Assembly: GCA_017472105.1 (NCBI GenBank)
Contig: JAFUQY010000036.1
Location: 1 to 20,360 of the forward strand
DNA length: 20,360 nt
Source: Clostridia bacterium
GTDB lineage: Bacteria > Bacillota_A > Clostridia > Oscillospirales > CAG-272
Direction of reading: 5' to 3'
This document shows positions 1 to 8,058 of this stretch, one piece after another. Every line of letters begins with the position of its first letter. Position 1 is the first letter of the stretch. A program made the translations under genes and the position numbers. The notes under the pieces are model-generated. The model did no database searches and was not told where the DNA came from. It worked only from the letters and a program-made list of their open reading frames with translations.

Positions 1-20
1 ATTTTCCACCCTCGCGTAAT

Positions 21-49
21 ATTATAACCCAATCCCGGTAAATAATCAA
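21..49 (-). promoter_or_regulatory. Sigma-A promoter reading out of the left edge
   Basis: On the minus strand there is a -35 box TTGATT (44-49), a 17-nt spacer and a perfect -10 box TATAAT (21-26). Transcription would start within roughly the last 15 bases of the window and run leftward, so the controlled gene lies outside. Spacing and both boxes fit the housekeeping sigma factor. There is no room to see its ribosome binding site or coding region. Confidence 0.65.
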
Positions 50-321
50 GAGGTTTGGCTAAAAAATCCGGCGATATTATATTAAAAAGTTCAGTTTTTC
101 ATCCATTTCCCGCCATTTCCGCCCTCACCCGACAAGGGTATCCGACAATGTGCGTCACGGTGCGTCAATCCGTGCTTTCCCGACCGTTCCCGCGGACTTC
201 GATTTTTCCAGTATATGTAAATTCCTACTCCTCCGGAAACAGGATTCCATTCACACTTATGTCATTTTTATGTGCGTATTTTTTAATATCATTGCCATTT
301 TAAATTTACAATTTCGGGCGC

Positions 322-364
322 AAAAAATCCCGCAAACCGTGCTCATTCAGACGCATCCGCGGGA
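322..364 (-). terminator. Candidate terminator after gatB
   Basis: On the minus strand, 24 bases after the gatB stop codon, TCCCGC (359-364) pairs with GCGGGA (328-333) across a 25-nt loop. The second arm is followed directly by a run of six T (322-327). The stem is only 6 bp and the loop is long, so this is a plausible but weak intrinsic terminator. Its position, at the end of the nfo-gatC-gatA-gatB operon, supports it. Confidence 0.45.
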
Positions 365-387
365 ATTTCTGTTATTCAGTTATAGCT

Positions 388-1818
388 TCACGCTTTTGTC
401 AGTTCCGCGAGGATCAGCTTTTCCGTCACAGCAGGGTCAGCCGCACCGCCCGTCTCGCGCATCACGGCACCGAGAATCTGCTTTGCCGCCGCAGTTTTGC
501 CTTTTTTAAAGTCTGCAACCGCCTTCGGATTTGCCCCGATTGCCTTGACGACTGCCGGCAGAAGCGCACCCTCATCGGTGATTTTCAGCATCTTCTCACG
601 CTGTGCAAGCACATCAGGAGACACGTTTTCCTCCGCCGCCATGTGGATCAGGCGCTTGGCATTCCCGCTGACAACCTTGCCGCCGCCGAAAAGATCACAT
701 GCCTCTGCGAAAAATTCCGGCTTCACATACTCCGCGAACGCGTTTTCGTCCAGTTTCGGCAGAATTTCCCCGATGAAGAGGCTCGCCGCCGCGGATTTGT
801 ACGCAGTCCCAGCCGCGCATGCCTCGAAATACCCGGCAATCTCCGGGGTTGACGTCAGCAGATACGCGTCGTCCGGCTTCATGCCGTAGTTTTTCACCAT
901 GTCATCCGCACGCTCGTCGGGCGTTTTCGGCATACTCCGGCGGATTCCGTCGATGTAGTCCTCACTCAGCGTCAGGGGCGGAATGTTCGGCTCGGTGAAA
1001 TAGCGGTAGTCCACTGCCGTTTCCTTCAGGCGCATCCGCTCGGTCTTTCCCGTGTCCTCATTGAACCGGCGCGTTTCGGGAACAATCGTGCCGCCGTCCT
1101 TCAGAACCGCGATCTGCCGCGCAATCTCGTCATCCACGGCACGTCCGGCATAGGAAATGGAGTTGAGATTCTTGATCTCCGTCTTCACGCCCATTCCGTC
1201 CTCTCCGCAGGGTCTCACCGACACGTTCACGTCGCACCGCAGGGAGCCTTCGTTCATGCGGCAGTCGGATACGCCGATTCCCAGCAGAATCCGCCGCAGG
1301 GACGTGAGGTACGCCTTCACTTCCGCAGCCGAATGCATCACCGGACGGCTCACGATCTCGATCAGCGGAACGCCGCTCCGGTTGTAGTCCGCGTACGTGG
1401 AGTCCCCGCGGTGGATCAGCTTGCCGGCGTCCTCTTCGAGGTGAATCCGCTCGAGCGCAATCTCGTACCGCACGCCGTCCACGTTCACGGGCACCCCGCC
1501 GCCTTCACAGATCGGACGCTCGTACTGTGTGATCTGATACCCCTTCGGGAGGTCGGGATAGTAGTAATTTTTCCGGTCAAACCACGACGTCCGGTTGATC
1601 TCGCAGTTCAGGGCAAGACCTGCGCGGACGGCAAAAATTACCGGCTCTTCTCCGAGCATCGGCAAAGCTCCCGGCATTCCGAGACACACCGGGCACACGT
1701 TGGTATTCACGTCTCCGCCGAACTGAGCCGGGCAGGAGCAGAAAATTTTCGTTTTCGTCTTCAGCTCCGCGTGTACTTCCAGCCCGATGACGGCTTCGTA
1801 TCCCATATTTTCACTCAT
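388..1818 (-). CDS. gatB: Aspartyl/glutamyl-tRNA(Asn/Gln) amidotransferase subunit B
   Basis: GatB is the kinase and tRNA-binding subunit of the GatCAB amidotransferase. It phosphorylates the side chain of Glu-tRNA(Gln) or Asp-tRNA(Asn), and the ammonia made by GatA then amidates it. The 476-residue length is normal. The start reads YEAVIGLEVHAELKTKTK, the family signature, and is followed by four zinc-ligand cysteines (C27, C29, C42, C45) in FCSC and CPVCLGMPG. The C-terminal tRNA-binding tail domain is recognisable in NPKAVADFKKGK and KQILGAVM. I chose the ATG at 1818 because GGAGG lies about 7 nt upstream; a longer frame to 1857 adds 13 residues that are not family-like. The start overlaps the gatA stop by 8 nt, so the two are translationally coupled. 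It is the last gene of the nfo-gatC-gatA-gatB operon. Confidence 0.96.
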   Translation of the reverse strand: MSENMGYEAVIGLEVHAELKTKTKIFCSCPAQFGGDVNTNVCPVCLGMPGALPMLGEEPVIFAVRAGLALNCEINRTSWFDRKNYYYPDLPKGYQITQYERPICEGGGVPVNVDGVRYEIALERIHLEEDAGKLIHRGDSTYADYNRSGVPLIEIVSRPVMHSAAEVKAYLTSLRRILLGIGVSDCRMNEGSLRCDVNVSVRPCGEDGMGVKTEIKNLNSISYAGRAVDDEIARQIAVLKDGGTIVPETRRFNEDTGKTERMRLKETAVDYRYFTEPNIPPLTLSEDYIDGIRRSMPKTPDERADDMVKNYGMKPDDAYLLTSTPEIAGYFEACAAGTAYKSAAASLFIGEILPKLDENAFAEYVKPEFFAEACDLFGGGKVVSGNAKRLIHMAAEENVSPDVLAQREKMLKITDEGALLPAVVKAIGANPKAVADFKKGKTAAAKQILGAVMRETGGAADPAVTEKLILAELTKA

Positions 1819-3232
1819 TTCCGCTCCTCCATTCCTGCTCCAGTGCGTATGCGGCACGGTAAATCTCCCGCTCAGCGAACCGTTTGCCCATCAGCGTCAC
1901 GCCGTAGGACAATCCGTGCGCAATCTTCGGCAGGGAGATTGCCGGGCATCCGGTCAGATTCGCAAGCGTCGTGAACCGGTCACTGCCGTACAGATCCTCC
2001 GCCGCGTTTTCGTACGAACCGAGCGGGAACGCCGCACCGACCGTTGTAGGCATGAGGATGAGGTCAAATTTTGTCCATATTTCGTCCGCATGCCGGCAGA
2101 TCGCGTACTGCATCTCCTTTGCACGACGGAATCCGTCACCGCCGCCCGCCGCGAGAAGCGCGTAAGTTCCCGCAAGAATCCGACGCTTGACTTCATCGCC
2201 GAACGCACCGCGCGTGTTTTTCATGATTTCCGCGGCAGAATCTCCGTCGGCATGTACCCCGTAGCGCAGACCGTCGAAGCGCGCCAGATTGGACGAACAC
2301 TCCGCGGCACAGATGATGAGATACGTTTTCAGAACGGTCTCCGTGTCGGGCAGGGTCACCTCTTCCACGGACGCGCCCAGCTTTCCGAGAGCCGACGCCG
2401 CAGACATCACCGCGTTCCCCTGCTCCGGCTGACAGAAGGCATCAAATCCCGCCGCCAGACCAATCCGCATGCCCCGCACTTCTCCGCCGAGCGCATCCGT
2501 ACAACCGCCGGAAAAATCCACGGAGGTCATGTCGCGTCTGTCCCGTCCGGCTATGGCATCGAGAACCATCGCGCTGTCGGTCACATCCCTCGTAATCGGA
2601 GACACCGTGTCGAGCGAGGACGCAAATTCGGTCAGACCCCATCGCGGAATCACACCGTAGGTCGGCTTCATCGCAACCGCACCGCAGAACGCCGCAGGCT
2701 GACGTGCACTTCCGCCGGTATCGGAGCCGAGCGCCCACGGAGCCATGTACGACGCAGCTGCAGAAGCCGATCCGCCGGAAGAGCCGCCCGCCGAACGCGT
2801 GGGATCGAGCGGATTTTTCGTCGCGCCGAAGACGGAACGCTCGGTAGCGGAGCCCATGGCGAACTCGTCCATGTTGGTTTTGCCGAGCATCGGGCAGGAG
2901 AGCTTTTCCAGCCGTTCGGCGACGGTGCAGGAATAGTCGGGCACAAAATTGCCCAGAACAGCCGATGCACACGTCATGCGCGTCCCGCGGCTTGCGAAAT
3001 TGTCCTTGAGCGCGTACGGAATCCCGGCAAGTGCGTGCTCCGACGGATTTTCGTCCGCGTGAACGGCAGTTTTTTCGGCGTCTTCCGCTGTGACGGTCAC
3101 GTACGCGTTCAGCTCCGGATTGGCTTCTGCGATTCTCTCCGCATAGGCGCGGGTGATTTCAAGGGACAACAGCTCGCGCTTTTTCAGGAGCACGGAAAGC
3201 TGTGCCGCAGTCAGTTTTACGATCCCGTTCAT
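1811..3232 (-). CDS. gatA: Aspartyl/glutamyl-tRNA(Asn/Gln) amidotransferase subunit A
   Basis: GatA is the glutaminase subunit of GatCAB, an amidase-signature enzyme that releases ammonia from glutamine and channels it to GatB. The Ser-cisSer-Lys triad is visible: K76 in IPYALKDN, S151 in GGSSGGSAS and S175 in SDTGGSARQPAAF. The 75- and 24-residue spacings are those of characterised GatA proteins. Length is 473 residues, typical of the family. Two adjacent start codons exist, GTG at 3235 and ATG at 3232; I use the ATG, which overlaps the gatC stop by one base (TGATG). A GAGGG stretch lies upstream within the gatC end. The gene is tightly coupled to gatC before it and gatB after it. Confidence 0.96.
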   Translation of the reverse strand: MNGIVKLTAAQLSVLLKKRELLSLEITRAYAERIAEANPELNAYVTVTAEDAEKTAVHADENPSEHALAGIPYALKDNFASRGTRMTCASAVLGNFVPDYSCTVAERLEKLSCPMLGKTNMDEFAMGSATERSVFGATKNPLDPTRSAGGSSGGSASAAASYMAPWALGSDTGGSARQPAAFCGAVAMKPTYGVIPRWGLTEFASSLDTVSPITRDVTDSAMVLDAIAGRDRRDMTSVDFSGGCTDALGGEVRGMRIGLAAGFDAFCQPEQGNAVMSAASALGKLGASVEEVTLPDTETVLKTYLIICAAECSSNLARFDGLRYGVHADGDSAAEIMKNTRGAFGDEVKRRILAGTYALLAAGGGDGFRRAKEMQYAICRHADEIWTKFDLILMPTTVGAAFPLGSYENAAEDLYGSDRFTTLANLTGCPAISLPKIAHGLSYGVTLMGKRFAEREIYRAAYALEQEWRSGNE

Positions 3233-3504
3233 CACGCCACCACCCTCGGAACCCGGACGGAATCCCCGTCACGGTGTGTCGACTGGCTCAGATCCGCGCG
3301 GTCCGCTGTGATTTCGTCACACTGACGCAGATCCGCCGGAGTCATCGTCTTCTCCGACAGCGGCACGCACAGCTTCTCACCGGGCACTGTCTCCGCCGCC
3401 GTTTTCACATCGCGGATGTAGCTCCGCAGTTTTTCCACTTCGCCGTACAGCTCTCCGTCAAGCATCGCGGCCTGTGCGACGAAATCAAATTTTTTCTCGT
3501 TCAT
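3232..3504 (-). CDS. gatC: Amidotransferase subunit C, divergent
   Basis: GatC is the small subunit that wraps around and stabilises the GatA-GatB complex. The 90-residue product is weakly conserved, as GatC often is. An N-terminal helical part (DFVAQAAMLDGELYGEVEKL) is followed by a stretch of about 20 residues and then by TMTPADLRQCDEI, which resembles the usual LREDE segment. It ends in a hydrophobic VRVPRVV tail like the typical VPKVV end of the family. The call rests as much on position as on sequence: the gene lies 2 nt after nfo and overlaps gatA by one base, where gatC normally sits. A chance hypothetical protein is unlikely, but sequence alone would not be decisive. Confidence 0.8.
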   Translation of the reverse strand: MNEKKFDFVAQAAMLDGELYGEVEKLRSYIRDVKTAAETVPGEKLCVPLSEKTMTPADLRQCDEITADRADLSQSTHRDGDSVRVPRVVA

Positions 3505-3506
3505 GT

Positions 3507-4349
3507 TCAGTCCTCCCGCAGTGATTTCAGAAGCGCGATTTCCGCCGCGTAGCCGTCGAGGTCATTCGGCGTCTCGAGGTAGAACGGCAGATTTTTCAGC
3601 GTCGGATGGTTGATGATCCGCGTGATTGCCTCCAGTCCGATGCTGCCCTCGCCGATTTTGGCATGTCTGTCCTTGTGCGACGCGAACGGATTGGCGGAAT
3701 CGTTGAGATGAACCGCGCGGAGACGGTCAATACCGATGCACCGGTCAAACTCGCGCAGAACGCCGTCGAGGTCGCCGATGATGTCATATCCCGCGTCGCT
3801 CACGTGGCAGGTGTCAAGGCATACGCCGAGGTTGTCCCGCAGACCTTCGTCCACGCGCGCAATCATCGACGCAAGCTCCTCAAATGACCGGCCGATTTCC
3901 GTGCCCTTGCCCGCCATGGTTTCGAGAAGCACCGTCGTCCGCATGCCGTCCCACAGAACCGCGTCAAGCATCCCGGCGATGTAATCCATTCCGGTTTCCA
4001 CACCCTGTCCGACGTGGCATCCCGGGTGAAAATTGTACAATGATCCCGGCAGACTTTCCAGAAATTCCAGCTCGCCGCGCATGGATTGCCGCGAATACTC
4101 CCGCACTTCCTCATGCTTGGCGCAGGGATTGTAGGTGTAAGGCGCATGGGCAAGCGGCATTCTCAGCCCGTTTTCGCGGATCAGATCGAGCAGAGCCGCA
4201 ACATCATCCGGGTCCGCGGGCTTATTCTGCTTGCCGCCCTTGGGATTTTTCGTAAAATACTGAAAGCTCACGCCGCCGATGGCGAGAATCCGCTCACCCA
4301 TGGAACGGTATCCGCCCTCCGTCGACAAATGGCATCCGATTGTAAACAT
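3507..4349 (-). CDS. nfo: Endonuclease IV (AP endonuclease)
   Basis: This is a deoxyribonuclease IV of the xylose-isomerase-like TIM-barrel family. It cuts DNA 5' to abasic sites and removes 3'-blocking groups in base excision repair, using three zinc ions. All nine expected metal ligands are visible: H68, H108 (NFHPG), E143 (LLETMAGKGTEIG), D179 and H182 (VCLDTCH), H214 (VHLNDS), D227 and H229 (DRHAKIGEG) and E259 (FYLETP). The 280-residue length matches the family. The ATG at 4349 has a GGAGA ribosome binding site about 7 nt upstream. It is the first gene of the operon with gatCAB and is separated from gatC by only 2 nt. I could not identify a convincing promoter in the 133-nt gap upstream. 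No anomaly is seen. Confidence 0.96.
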   Translation of the reverse strand: MFTIGCHLSTEGGYRSMGERILAIGGVSFQYFTKNPKGGKQNKPADPDDVAALLDLIRENGLRMPLAHAPYTYNPCAKHEEVREYSRQSMRGELEFLESLPGSLYNFHPGCHVGQGVETGMDYIAGMLDAVLWDGMRTTVLLETMAGKGTEIGRSFEELASMIARVDEGLRDNLGVCLDTCHVSDAGYDIIGDLDGVLREFDRCIGIDRLRAVHLNDSANPFASHKDRHAKIGEGSIGLEAITRIINHPTLKNLPFYLETPNDLDGYAAEIALLKSLRED

Positions 4350-4400
4350 AATGGTTCTCCGTTATTGTTGTTTCAAATTGTTCAATTCATTTTCCAGCAT

Positions 4401-4429
4401 TTCCGAACGTACGGAACCGACGTTATAAT
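4401..4429 (+). promoter_or_regulatory. Probable promoter of the YihY-family gene, overlapped by a palindrome
   Basis: A perfect -10 box TATAAT (4424-4429) lies 17 nt after TTCCGA (4401-4406), a poor -35 match with 3 of 6 positions. The -35 region lies inside an imperfect palindrome, TTCCGAACGTACGGAA (4401-4416), which has a single mismatched pair. A weak -35 covered by a dyad is a common arrangement for a regulated promoter, but the regulator is unknown. The start codon follows about 50 nt later. Confidence 0.45.
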
Positions 4430-4482
4430 TCCCGCGCCGTCTGCATACACTAAAGCTACCGCATCATGAATCGGAGTTTGTC

Positions 4483-5274
4483 ATGAAATCCAGAATTTTC
4501 ACGCAGAGCAGCCGGATCCGGGCAGTTGTTCAGGCTGTCACCGGCGACCGCGTTTCTCTGCACGCCGCACATGCGTCATTCTTCGTCATCACATCCGCTG
4601 TACCGTTCGCGTCGATTCTCTTCACGTTCGTCGGCATTTTCGTCCCGGACGGCTCGCCGGAGTCCCTGTTCGGACTGACATCCACGCCCGTGCTTCCGGA
4701 GCTTCTCGGGTACGCGGCATCGGAAATCCGGAGTGTCCCCGGCGTATCCCTGCTGTCCCTCTCCGCGGTCACAACGCTGTGGAGTGCGTCCCGGGGCATT
4801 TCCGGCATCCGTGCAGGCATCGAGACCATCTACGGCTGTACCGACCGCGCGGGTTACGTCACACACCGGCTTCGCTCAATTCTCGGAACCGTGCTGTTCA
4901 TTCTTCTGCTCGCGGCGACGGCGGGAATCCTCCTCTTCGGCGATCTGCTCGGTCTGCCGTCACTGAAAATCCGGTTTCCCGTATTCGCGGCGGTTCTGAC
5001 AGCGGCGTTCACGGCATTTTTCGTCTCCGTCGCACGGCGAAGCACCCGCGTGAAGCACGAAATCCTGCGCCATCTGCCGGGAGCGGTGTTCTCCACCATC
5101 GGCTGGATCGTGTTTTCGTGGGGCTACTCGCTCTACATCGCGCATTTTCCGTCAGCAACCGCACTCTACGGCGGACTGGCGGCGGTGTGTCTGATGATGC
5201 TCTGGGTGTACTTCTGCATGGTAATTCTCCTGCTCGGCGCGGAGGTCAACAAGCTGTATTTCGCCCGAAAATGA
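4483..5274 (+). CDS. YihY/UPF0761 (BrkB) family membrane protein
   Basis: This integral membrane protein of the YihY/virulence-factor-BrkB family has no settled biochemical role. Its 263 residues contain about six hydrophobic segments: roughly 30-55, 88-105, 127-152, 160-180, 196-216 and 228-256. Family-typical sequences are visible in LWSASRGISGIRAGIETIYG (about 99-118), a central HLPGAVFSTIGWIVFSWGY (about 194-212) and the C-terminal ALYGGLAAVCLMMLWVYFC (about 224-242). The ATG at 4483 has GGAG 7 nt upstream. The gene is monocistronic, divergent from nfo and convergent with mltG, and ends in a strong terminator. Older annotations of this family as ribonuclease BN are wrong and should not be carried over. 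Confidence 0.88.
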   Translation: MKSRIFTQSSRIRAVVQAVTGDRVSLHAAHASFFVITSAVPFASILFTFVGIFVPDGSPESLFGLTSTPVLPELLGYAASEIRSVPGVSLLSLSAVTTLWSASRGISGIRAGIETIYGCTDRAGYVTHRLRSILGTVLFILLLAATAGILLFGDLLGLPSLKIRFPVFAAVLTAAFTAFFVSVARRSTRVKHEILRHLPGAVFSTIGWIVFSWGYSLYIAHFPSATALYGGLAAVCLMMLWVYFCMVILLLGAEVNKLYFARK

Positions 5275-5334
5275 ATGTTTATTCACGCAATGCATACCCG
5301 CTATCGAAAATTCCAATAACCCCATAACGGGCAA

Positions 5335-5379
5335 AGAACGGTGTTCGGCATAAGATCCAAGCACCGTTCTGATTTTTTT
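5335..5379 (+). terminator. Intrinsic terminator between the YihY-family gene and mltG
   Basis: AGAACGGTG (5335-5343) and CACCGTTCT (5362-5370) form a perfect 9-bp stem with an 18-nt loop. A run of seven T follows (5373-5379), so the signal is strong for the plus strand. Read from the minus strand, the same stem comes just after the mltG stop codon (5378-5380) but is followed by only a short T run. It may therefore work in both directions for the two convergent units, less efficiently for mltG. Confidence 0.88.
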
Positions 5380-7105
5380 ATGATTCGGTTTCCAGCTCAC
5401 CCGTGGTCTGCTGCTGTGTCGCGGACGCAAATTCAGCAATGTACGCTTCGTGCTGCGCCTTGGTTTCGGAGAAGTAGGTGATCCCCTTGTGAGCGTAGAA
5501 GAAATAGTAGTTCGTCGATACCGGAGACAGTGCCGCCAGCATCGCGGACGCGGAGGGATTTGCGATCGGTCCCGGCGGGAGTCCGTCGTTGGTGTAGGTG
5601 TTGTACGCCAGATCGGCTTCGAGATCCTTGCCGGTCAGCTGGGGACGTTCGCCGCTCTCGTGCTGCATCTGATAAACAATCGTCGCGTCACTTTCCAGCT
5701 TCGGGAATGTCCACGGATTGTTCAGACGGTTGTGAAACACGGAGGATACATAGAAGAACTCGGAGGGAGACGCCGCTTCCTTCTCGATAATGGACGCAAG
5801 CGTGACAACCTCGTCCACGGTATATCCGAACACCGCACTCTGTTCGCGGTATTCCTTGGTAAAAATCTGGGAGAACCGCTTGAGGAGCTTATTCACAACG
5901 GTCGCTTCGCTGGAGCTGAGGTAGAATTCGTACGTATCCGGGAAGAGATAGCCGTCGAGGCGGTAGATTCTGTCCTCACTGACGCCGTTCGCATTCAGCT
6001 CGTCGATGAACCAGTAGTCGAATTCGTAGTTCTGGATCACGTCCACGAAGCCCTCACGGGTACCGATGCCCTCGGAAACGAACAGATCGATGATCTCGTC
6101 CGTCGTGTAGCCTTCGGGGATGGTGATCTTCTTGATGCCGACGACGGGCTGTTCCTTGAAGTGATCGAGCAGATCCTCGTAGTTCATCATGCCGTGCACA
6201 GTGTAGGTTCCGGCAACGAATTTCCGGTCATCCTCCTCGGCAACGGCGAAGAGCTTGAAGATCGTCGGATACCGGATGATGTCGTTTTTGTACAGCACCT
6301 CCGTGATATCGTCAAGGGTGGCGTATTCGGGAATCGTCACTTCCACCAGCTCGTCCGATTTGACGAAAGCGAACATGTCGTTGCCCACGTTGATGATGAC
6401 CAGCGCGAGGAACACCGACACAATCATGACAAAGACGATATAGACAATCGCCTTGACCACGCTGACGATGGTATTGCCGCCCTCGTCGCTGTCCGCGTAT
6501 TCGATCTGCTTCTGTTTTTTCACCGGCTCGACCGGGCGTGTTTTCATCATCGCCTGTTTCGACACCGGAGCCGTCTTCGGTTTCTGCTGTCTTACGGTCT
6601 GTTCCGCCGCCTGAACTCCGCGGGATGCGAGACTGCTTTTCGCGGGTGACGCCGGCTTTTCATGCATGACAGGCTTCTGCGCGGGAGTCTGTGTGCGCGG
6701 TGCCGGAGTCTGCGGGTTCACCGGACGGTTTGCGGGAAGAGCAGCACGCGGAGCGGTATTCTGAACCGTGGTCTGCCGGTTCGCCGGATTCTGCTGAGCC
6801 GCCGGAGCCTGCACGCGGTTCTGCACCGGACGTGACTGCACATTCTGCGGACGTACGGGCGGCTGTGCGGATATATTCTGTGCACCGGACGTACGCGGAG
6901 CTGCATTCTGAGCACCTGTCTGCGGATTCACGGGACGCTGAGCCGACTGACTCCGTGCCGCAGTGTTCCGCTGTGCCTGCGAGTTCGCCTGATTGATCCG
7001 GTTACGCAGTGCCTCCGCGGTGTGCGGCTGTACCGTGAACGTACGGGTCTCGCCCATCGACGGATTCTGTCCGGGGTTATTCTTATTCTGTTCCGTAGGT
7101 ATCAC
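5378..7105 (-). CDS. mltG: Endolytic murein transglycosylase MltG with a long low-complexity N-terminal region
   Basis: MltG is a membrane-anchored lytic transglycosylase that cuts nascent peptidoglycan strands and helps set glycan length. The 575-residue product is far longer than the usual 340-400. Residues 1 to about 205 are a cytoplasmic low-complexity part rich in Q, N, P, A and R, with RPVNPQT appearing twice. One transmembrane helix follows at about 212-240, then a LysM-like and YceG catalytic region. The catalytic glutamate is E441 in LASIIEKEA. Family motifs include LDGYLFPDTYEF (383-394), FHNRL (457-461) and YNTYTNDGLPPGPIANPS (501-518). The start is uncertain. The GTG at 7105 is the only near-start codon, but the AGAGGTGAT Shine-Dalgarno-like stretch overlaps it; the next ATG is codon 17. 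It is the last gene of its operon, 23 nt after the CPBP gene. Confidence 0.93.
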   Translation of the reverse strand: MIPTEQNKNNPGQNPSMGETRTFTVQPHTAEALRNRINQANSQAQRNTAARSQSAQRPVNPQTGAQNAAPRTSGAQNISAQPPVRPQNVQSRPVQNRVQAPAAQQNPANRQTTVQNTAPRAALPANRPVNPQTPAPRTQTPAQKPVMHEKPASPAKSSLASRGVQAAEQTVRQQKPKTAPVSKQAMMKTRPVEPVKKQKQIEYADSDEGGNTIVSVVKAIVYIVFVMIVSVFLALVIINVGNDMFAFVKSDELVEVTIPEYATLDDITEVLYKNDIIRYPTIFKLFAVAEEDDRKFVAGTYTVHGMMNYEDLLDHFKEQPVVGIKKITIPEGYTTDEIIDLFVSEGIGTREGFVDVIQNYEFDYWFIDELNANGVSEDRIYRLDGYLFPDTYEFYLSSSEATVVNKLLKRFSQIFTKEYREQSAVFGYTVDEVVTLASIIEKEAASPSEFFYVSSVFHNRLNNPWTFPKLESDATIVYQMQHESGERPQLTGKDLEADLAYNTYTNDGLPPGPIANPSASAMLAALSPVSTNYYFFYAHKGITYFSETKAQHEAYIAEFASATQQQTTGELETES

Positions 7106-7128
7106 CTCTCATTCTGGTGATTTCGAAT

Positions 7129-8058
7129 TTAAAATGTGAATTCCGCCATGGATGCCACCACGAACAGGATGACAACCACGAGGAAGGTGGGCGAGAAAAA
7201 CACATCGGCAATCCGCCCGAAAATATTGCTGCGGGAGCCTGCCGCGTACGGGGACTCCACGTTTTCTTCCGCGTAGGAACGGTATATCCCCTGCGCTTCC
7301 CAGCACATGAGCATACCGGAAATGACAGCGATCACACCTGCAATGAGCACGAACAGCACCAGACTCACGTTCTGACGGTCAACGATGTGCAGGACATACT
7401 TCTCGCACAGAAGAACCGCCGTGTTGTTGAGAATGTGAATCAGCATCGCCGCGAGCAGGGAACGCGTCGCATACAGAACCAGCGCGAGCATGATTCCGGA
7501 GAAGAAATACACCGGAAAGCGCACGATGGAAAAATGGGACATGGCAAAAACAATCGCCGAAAACACAATCGCAATACCGGCACCCCGGGATTCGTACTCC
7601 CCGACGATGATGCCCCGGAACAAAAACTCCTCCGTCACGGCGGGCAGAACGGCAAACGCCATCACCAGATACAGTCCGTCGAAGAAGCGCTCGTTCATGG
7701 CAAACGCCGCGTATTCCGTCACTGCGGATGCTTCAAACGCGTCCGGGAAGACCGTGTACATAATCATGCTGATGAGCAGAACGCCGCAGATCATGAAAAC
7801 AGCCGCGTGAAAGAGATACAGGAGACTTGACGGCGAAAATCCGCGCAGTCTCAGGTGCGGCGTCAGCTCCTTCCCGCGGATCCGGGAGTAGAACAGGGAC
7901 GGAACCCCGTACGTCAGAAGCTGAACCACAATCACGGCGAGATACGGATTTTCCGTGATCCCGAGTGCGTCGTCCGGGAGATAATTCACGCACAGCACAA
8001 GACCGAACACCACGATCAGCAGCACCGGCGTGAGCATGGTTTCCTTGAATGTACGCAT
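7129..8058 (-). CDS. CPBP family intramembrane metalloprotease
   Basis: This is a CPBP (CAAX protease and bacteriocin-processing, Abi) family membrane protein, 309 residues long with about eight hydrophobic segments. The glutamate/histidine motifs expected of a metal-dependent intramembrane protease are all present: EEFLFRG (E143, E144, R148), FAMSHF (F171, H175) and HILNN (H208, N212). The enzyme should therefore be active, but its substrate cannot be read from sequence; prenylated-protein processing, bacteriocin immunity and unknown roles all occur in the family. The ATG at 8058 overlaps the stop codon of the preceding fau gene by one base (TAATG), so the two are translationally coupled. 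mltG follows 23 nt downstream. No bacteriocin gene is seen nearby, which argues against an immunity role. Confidence 0.9.
   Translation of the reverse strand: MRTFKETMLTPVLLIVVFGLVLCVNYLPDDALGITENPYLAVIVVQLLTYGVPSLFYSRIRGKELTPHLRLRGFSPSSLLYLFHAAVFMICGVLLISMIMYTVFPDAFEASAVTEYAAFAMNERFFDGLYLVMAFAVLPAVTEEFLFRGIIVGEYESRGAGIAIVFSAIVFAMSHFSIVRFPVYFFSGIMLALVLYATRSLLAAMLIHILNNTAVLLCEKYVLHIVDRQNVSLVLFVLIAGVIAVISGMLMCWEAQGIYRSYAEENVESPYAAGSRSNIFGRIADVFFSPTFLVVVILFVVASMAEFTF

Larger units (their letters stand above)
1..387. other. Non-coding stretch downstream of gatB
   Basis: No convincing gene lies here. The open frames in this stretch have no recognisable protein family, no good ribosome binding site and a composition unlike the neighbouring genes. 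It holds a minus-strand sigma-A promoter at 21-49 that reads out of the left edge, and a terminator candidate for the gatCAB operon at 322-364. A short tandem-like duplication of the word GTGCGTCA lies at about 152-167. The stretch is more AT-rich than the coding DNA around it, as expected of an intergenic region. Confidence 0.7.

Noticed and set aside
55..303. 82-residue open frame near the left edge
   Set aside because: No ribosome binding site and no recognisable protein; composition is that of intergenic DNA.
1787..3325. 512-residue plus-strand open frame
   Set aside because: It lies entirely antisense to gatA and gatC, is rich in Arg, Ser and His as expected of a shadow frame in GC-rich DNA, and has no ribosome binding site or family likeness.
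4350..4482. Minus-strand promoter for nfo at the TATAAC near 4424
   Set aside because: No acceptable -35 lies 16-18 nt upstream; the same bases serve better as the plus-strand -10 of the YihY-family gene.
5450..6649. 399-residue plus-strand open frame
   Set aside because: It is antisense to the mltG catalytic region and has no homologous motif or ribosome binding site.
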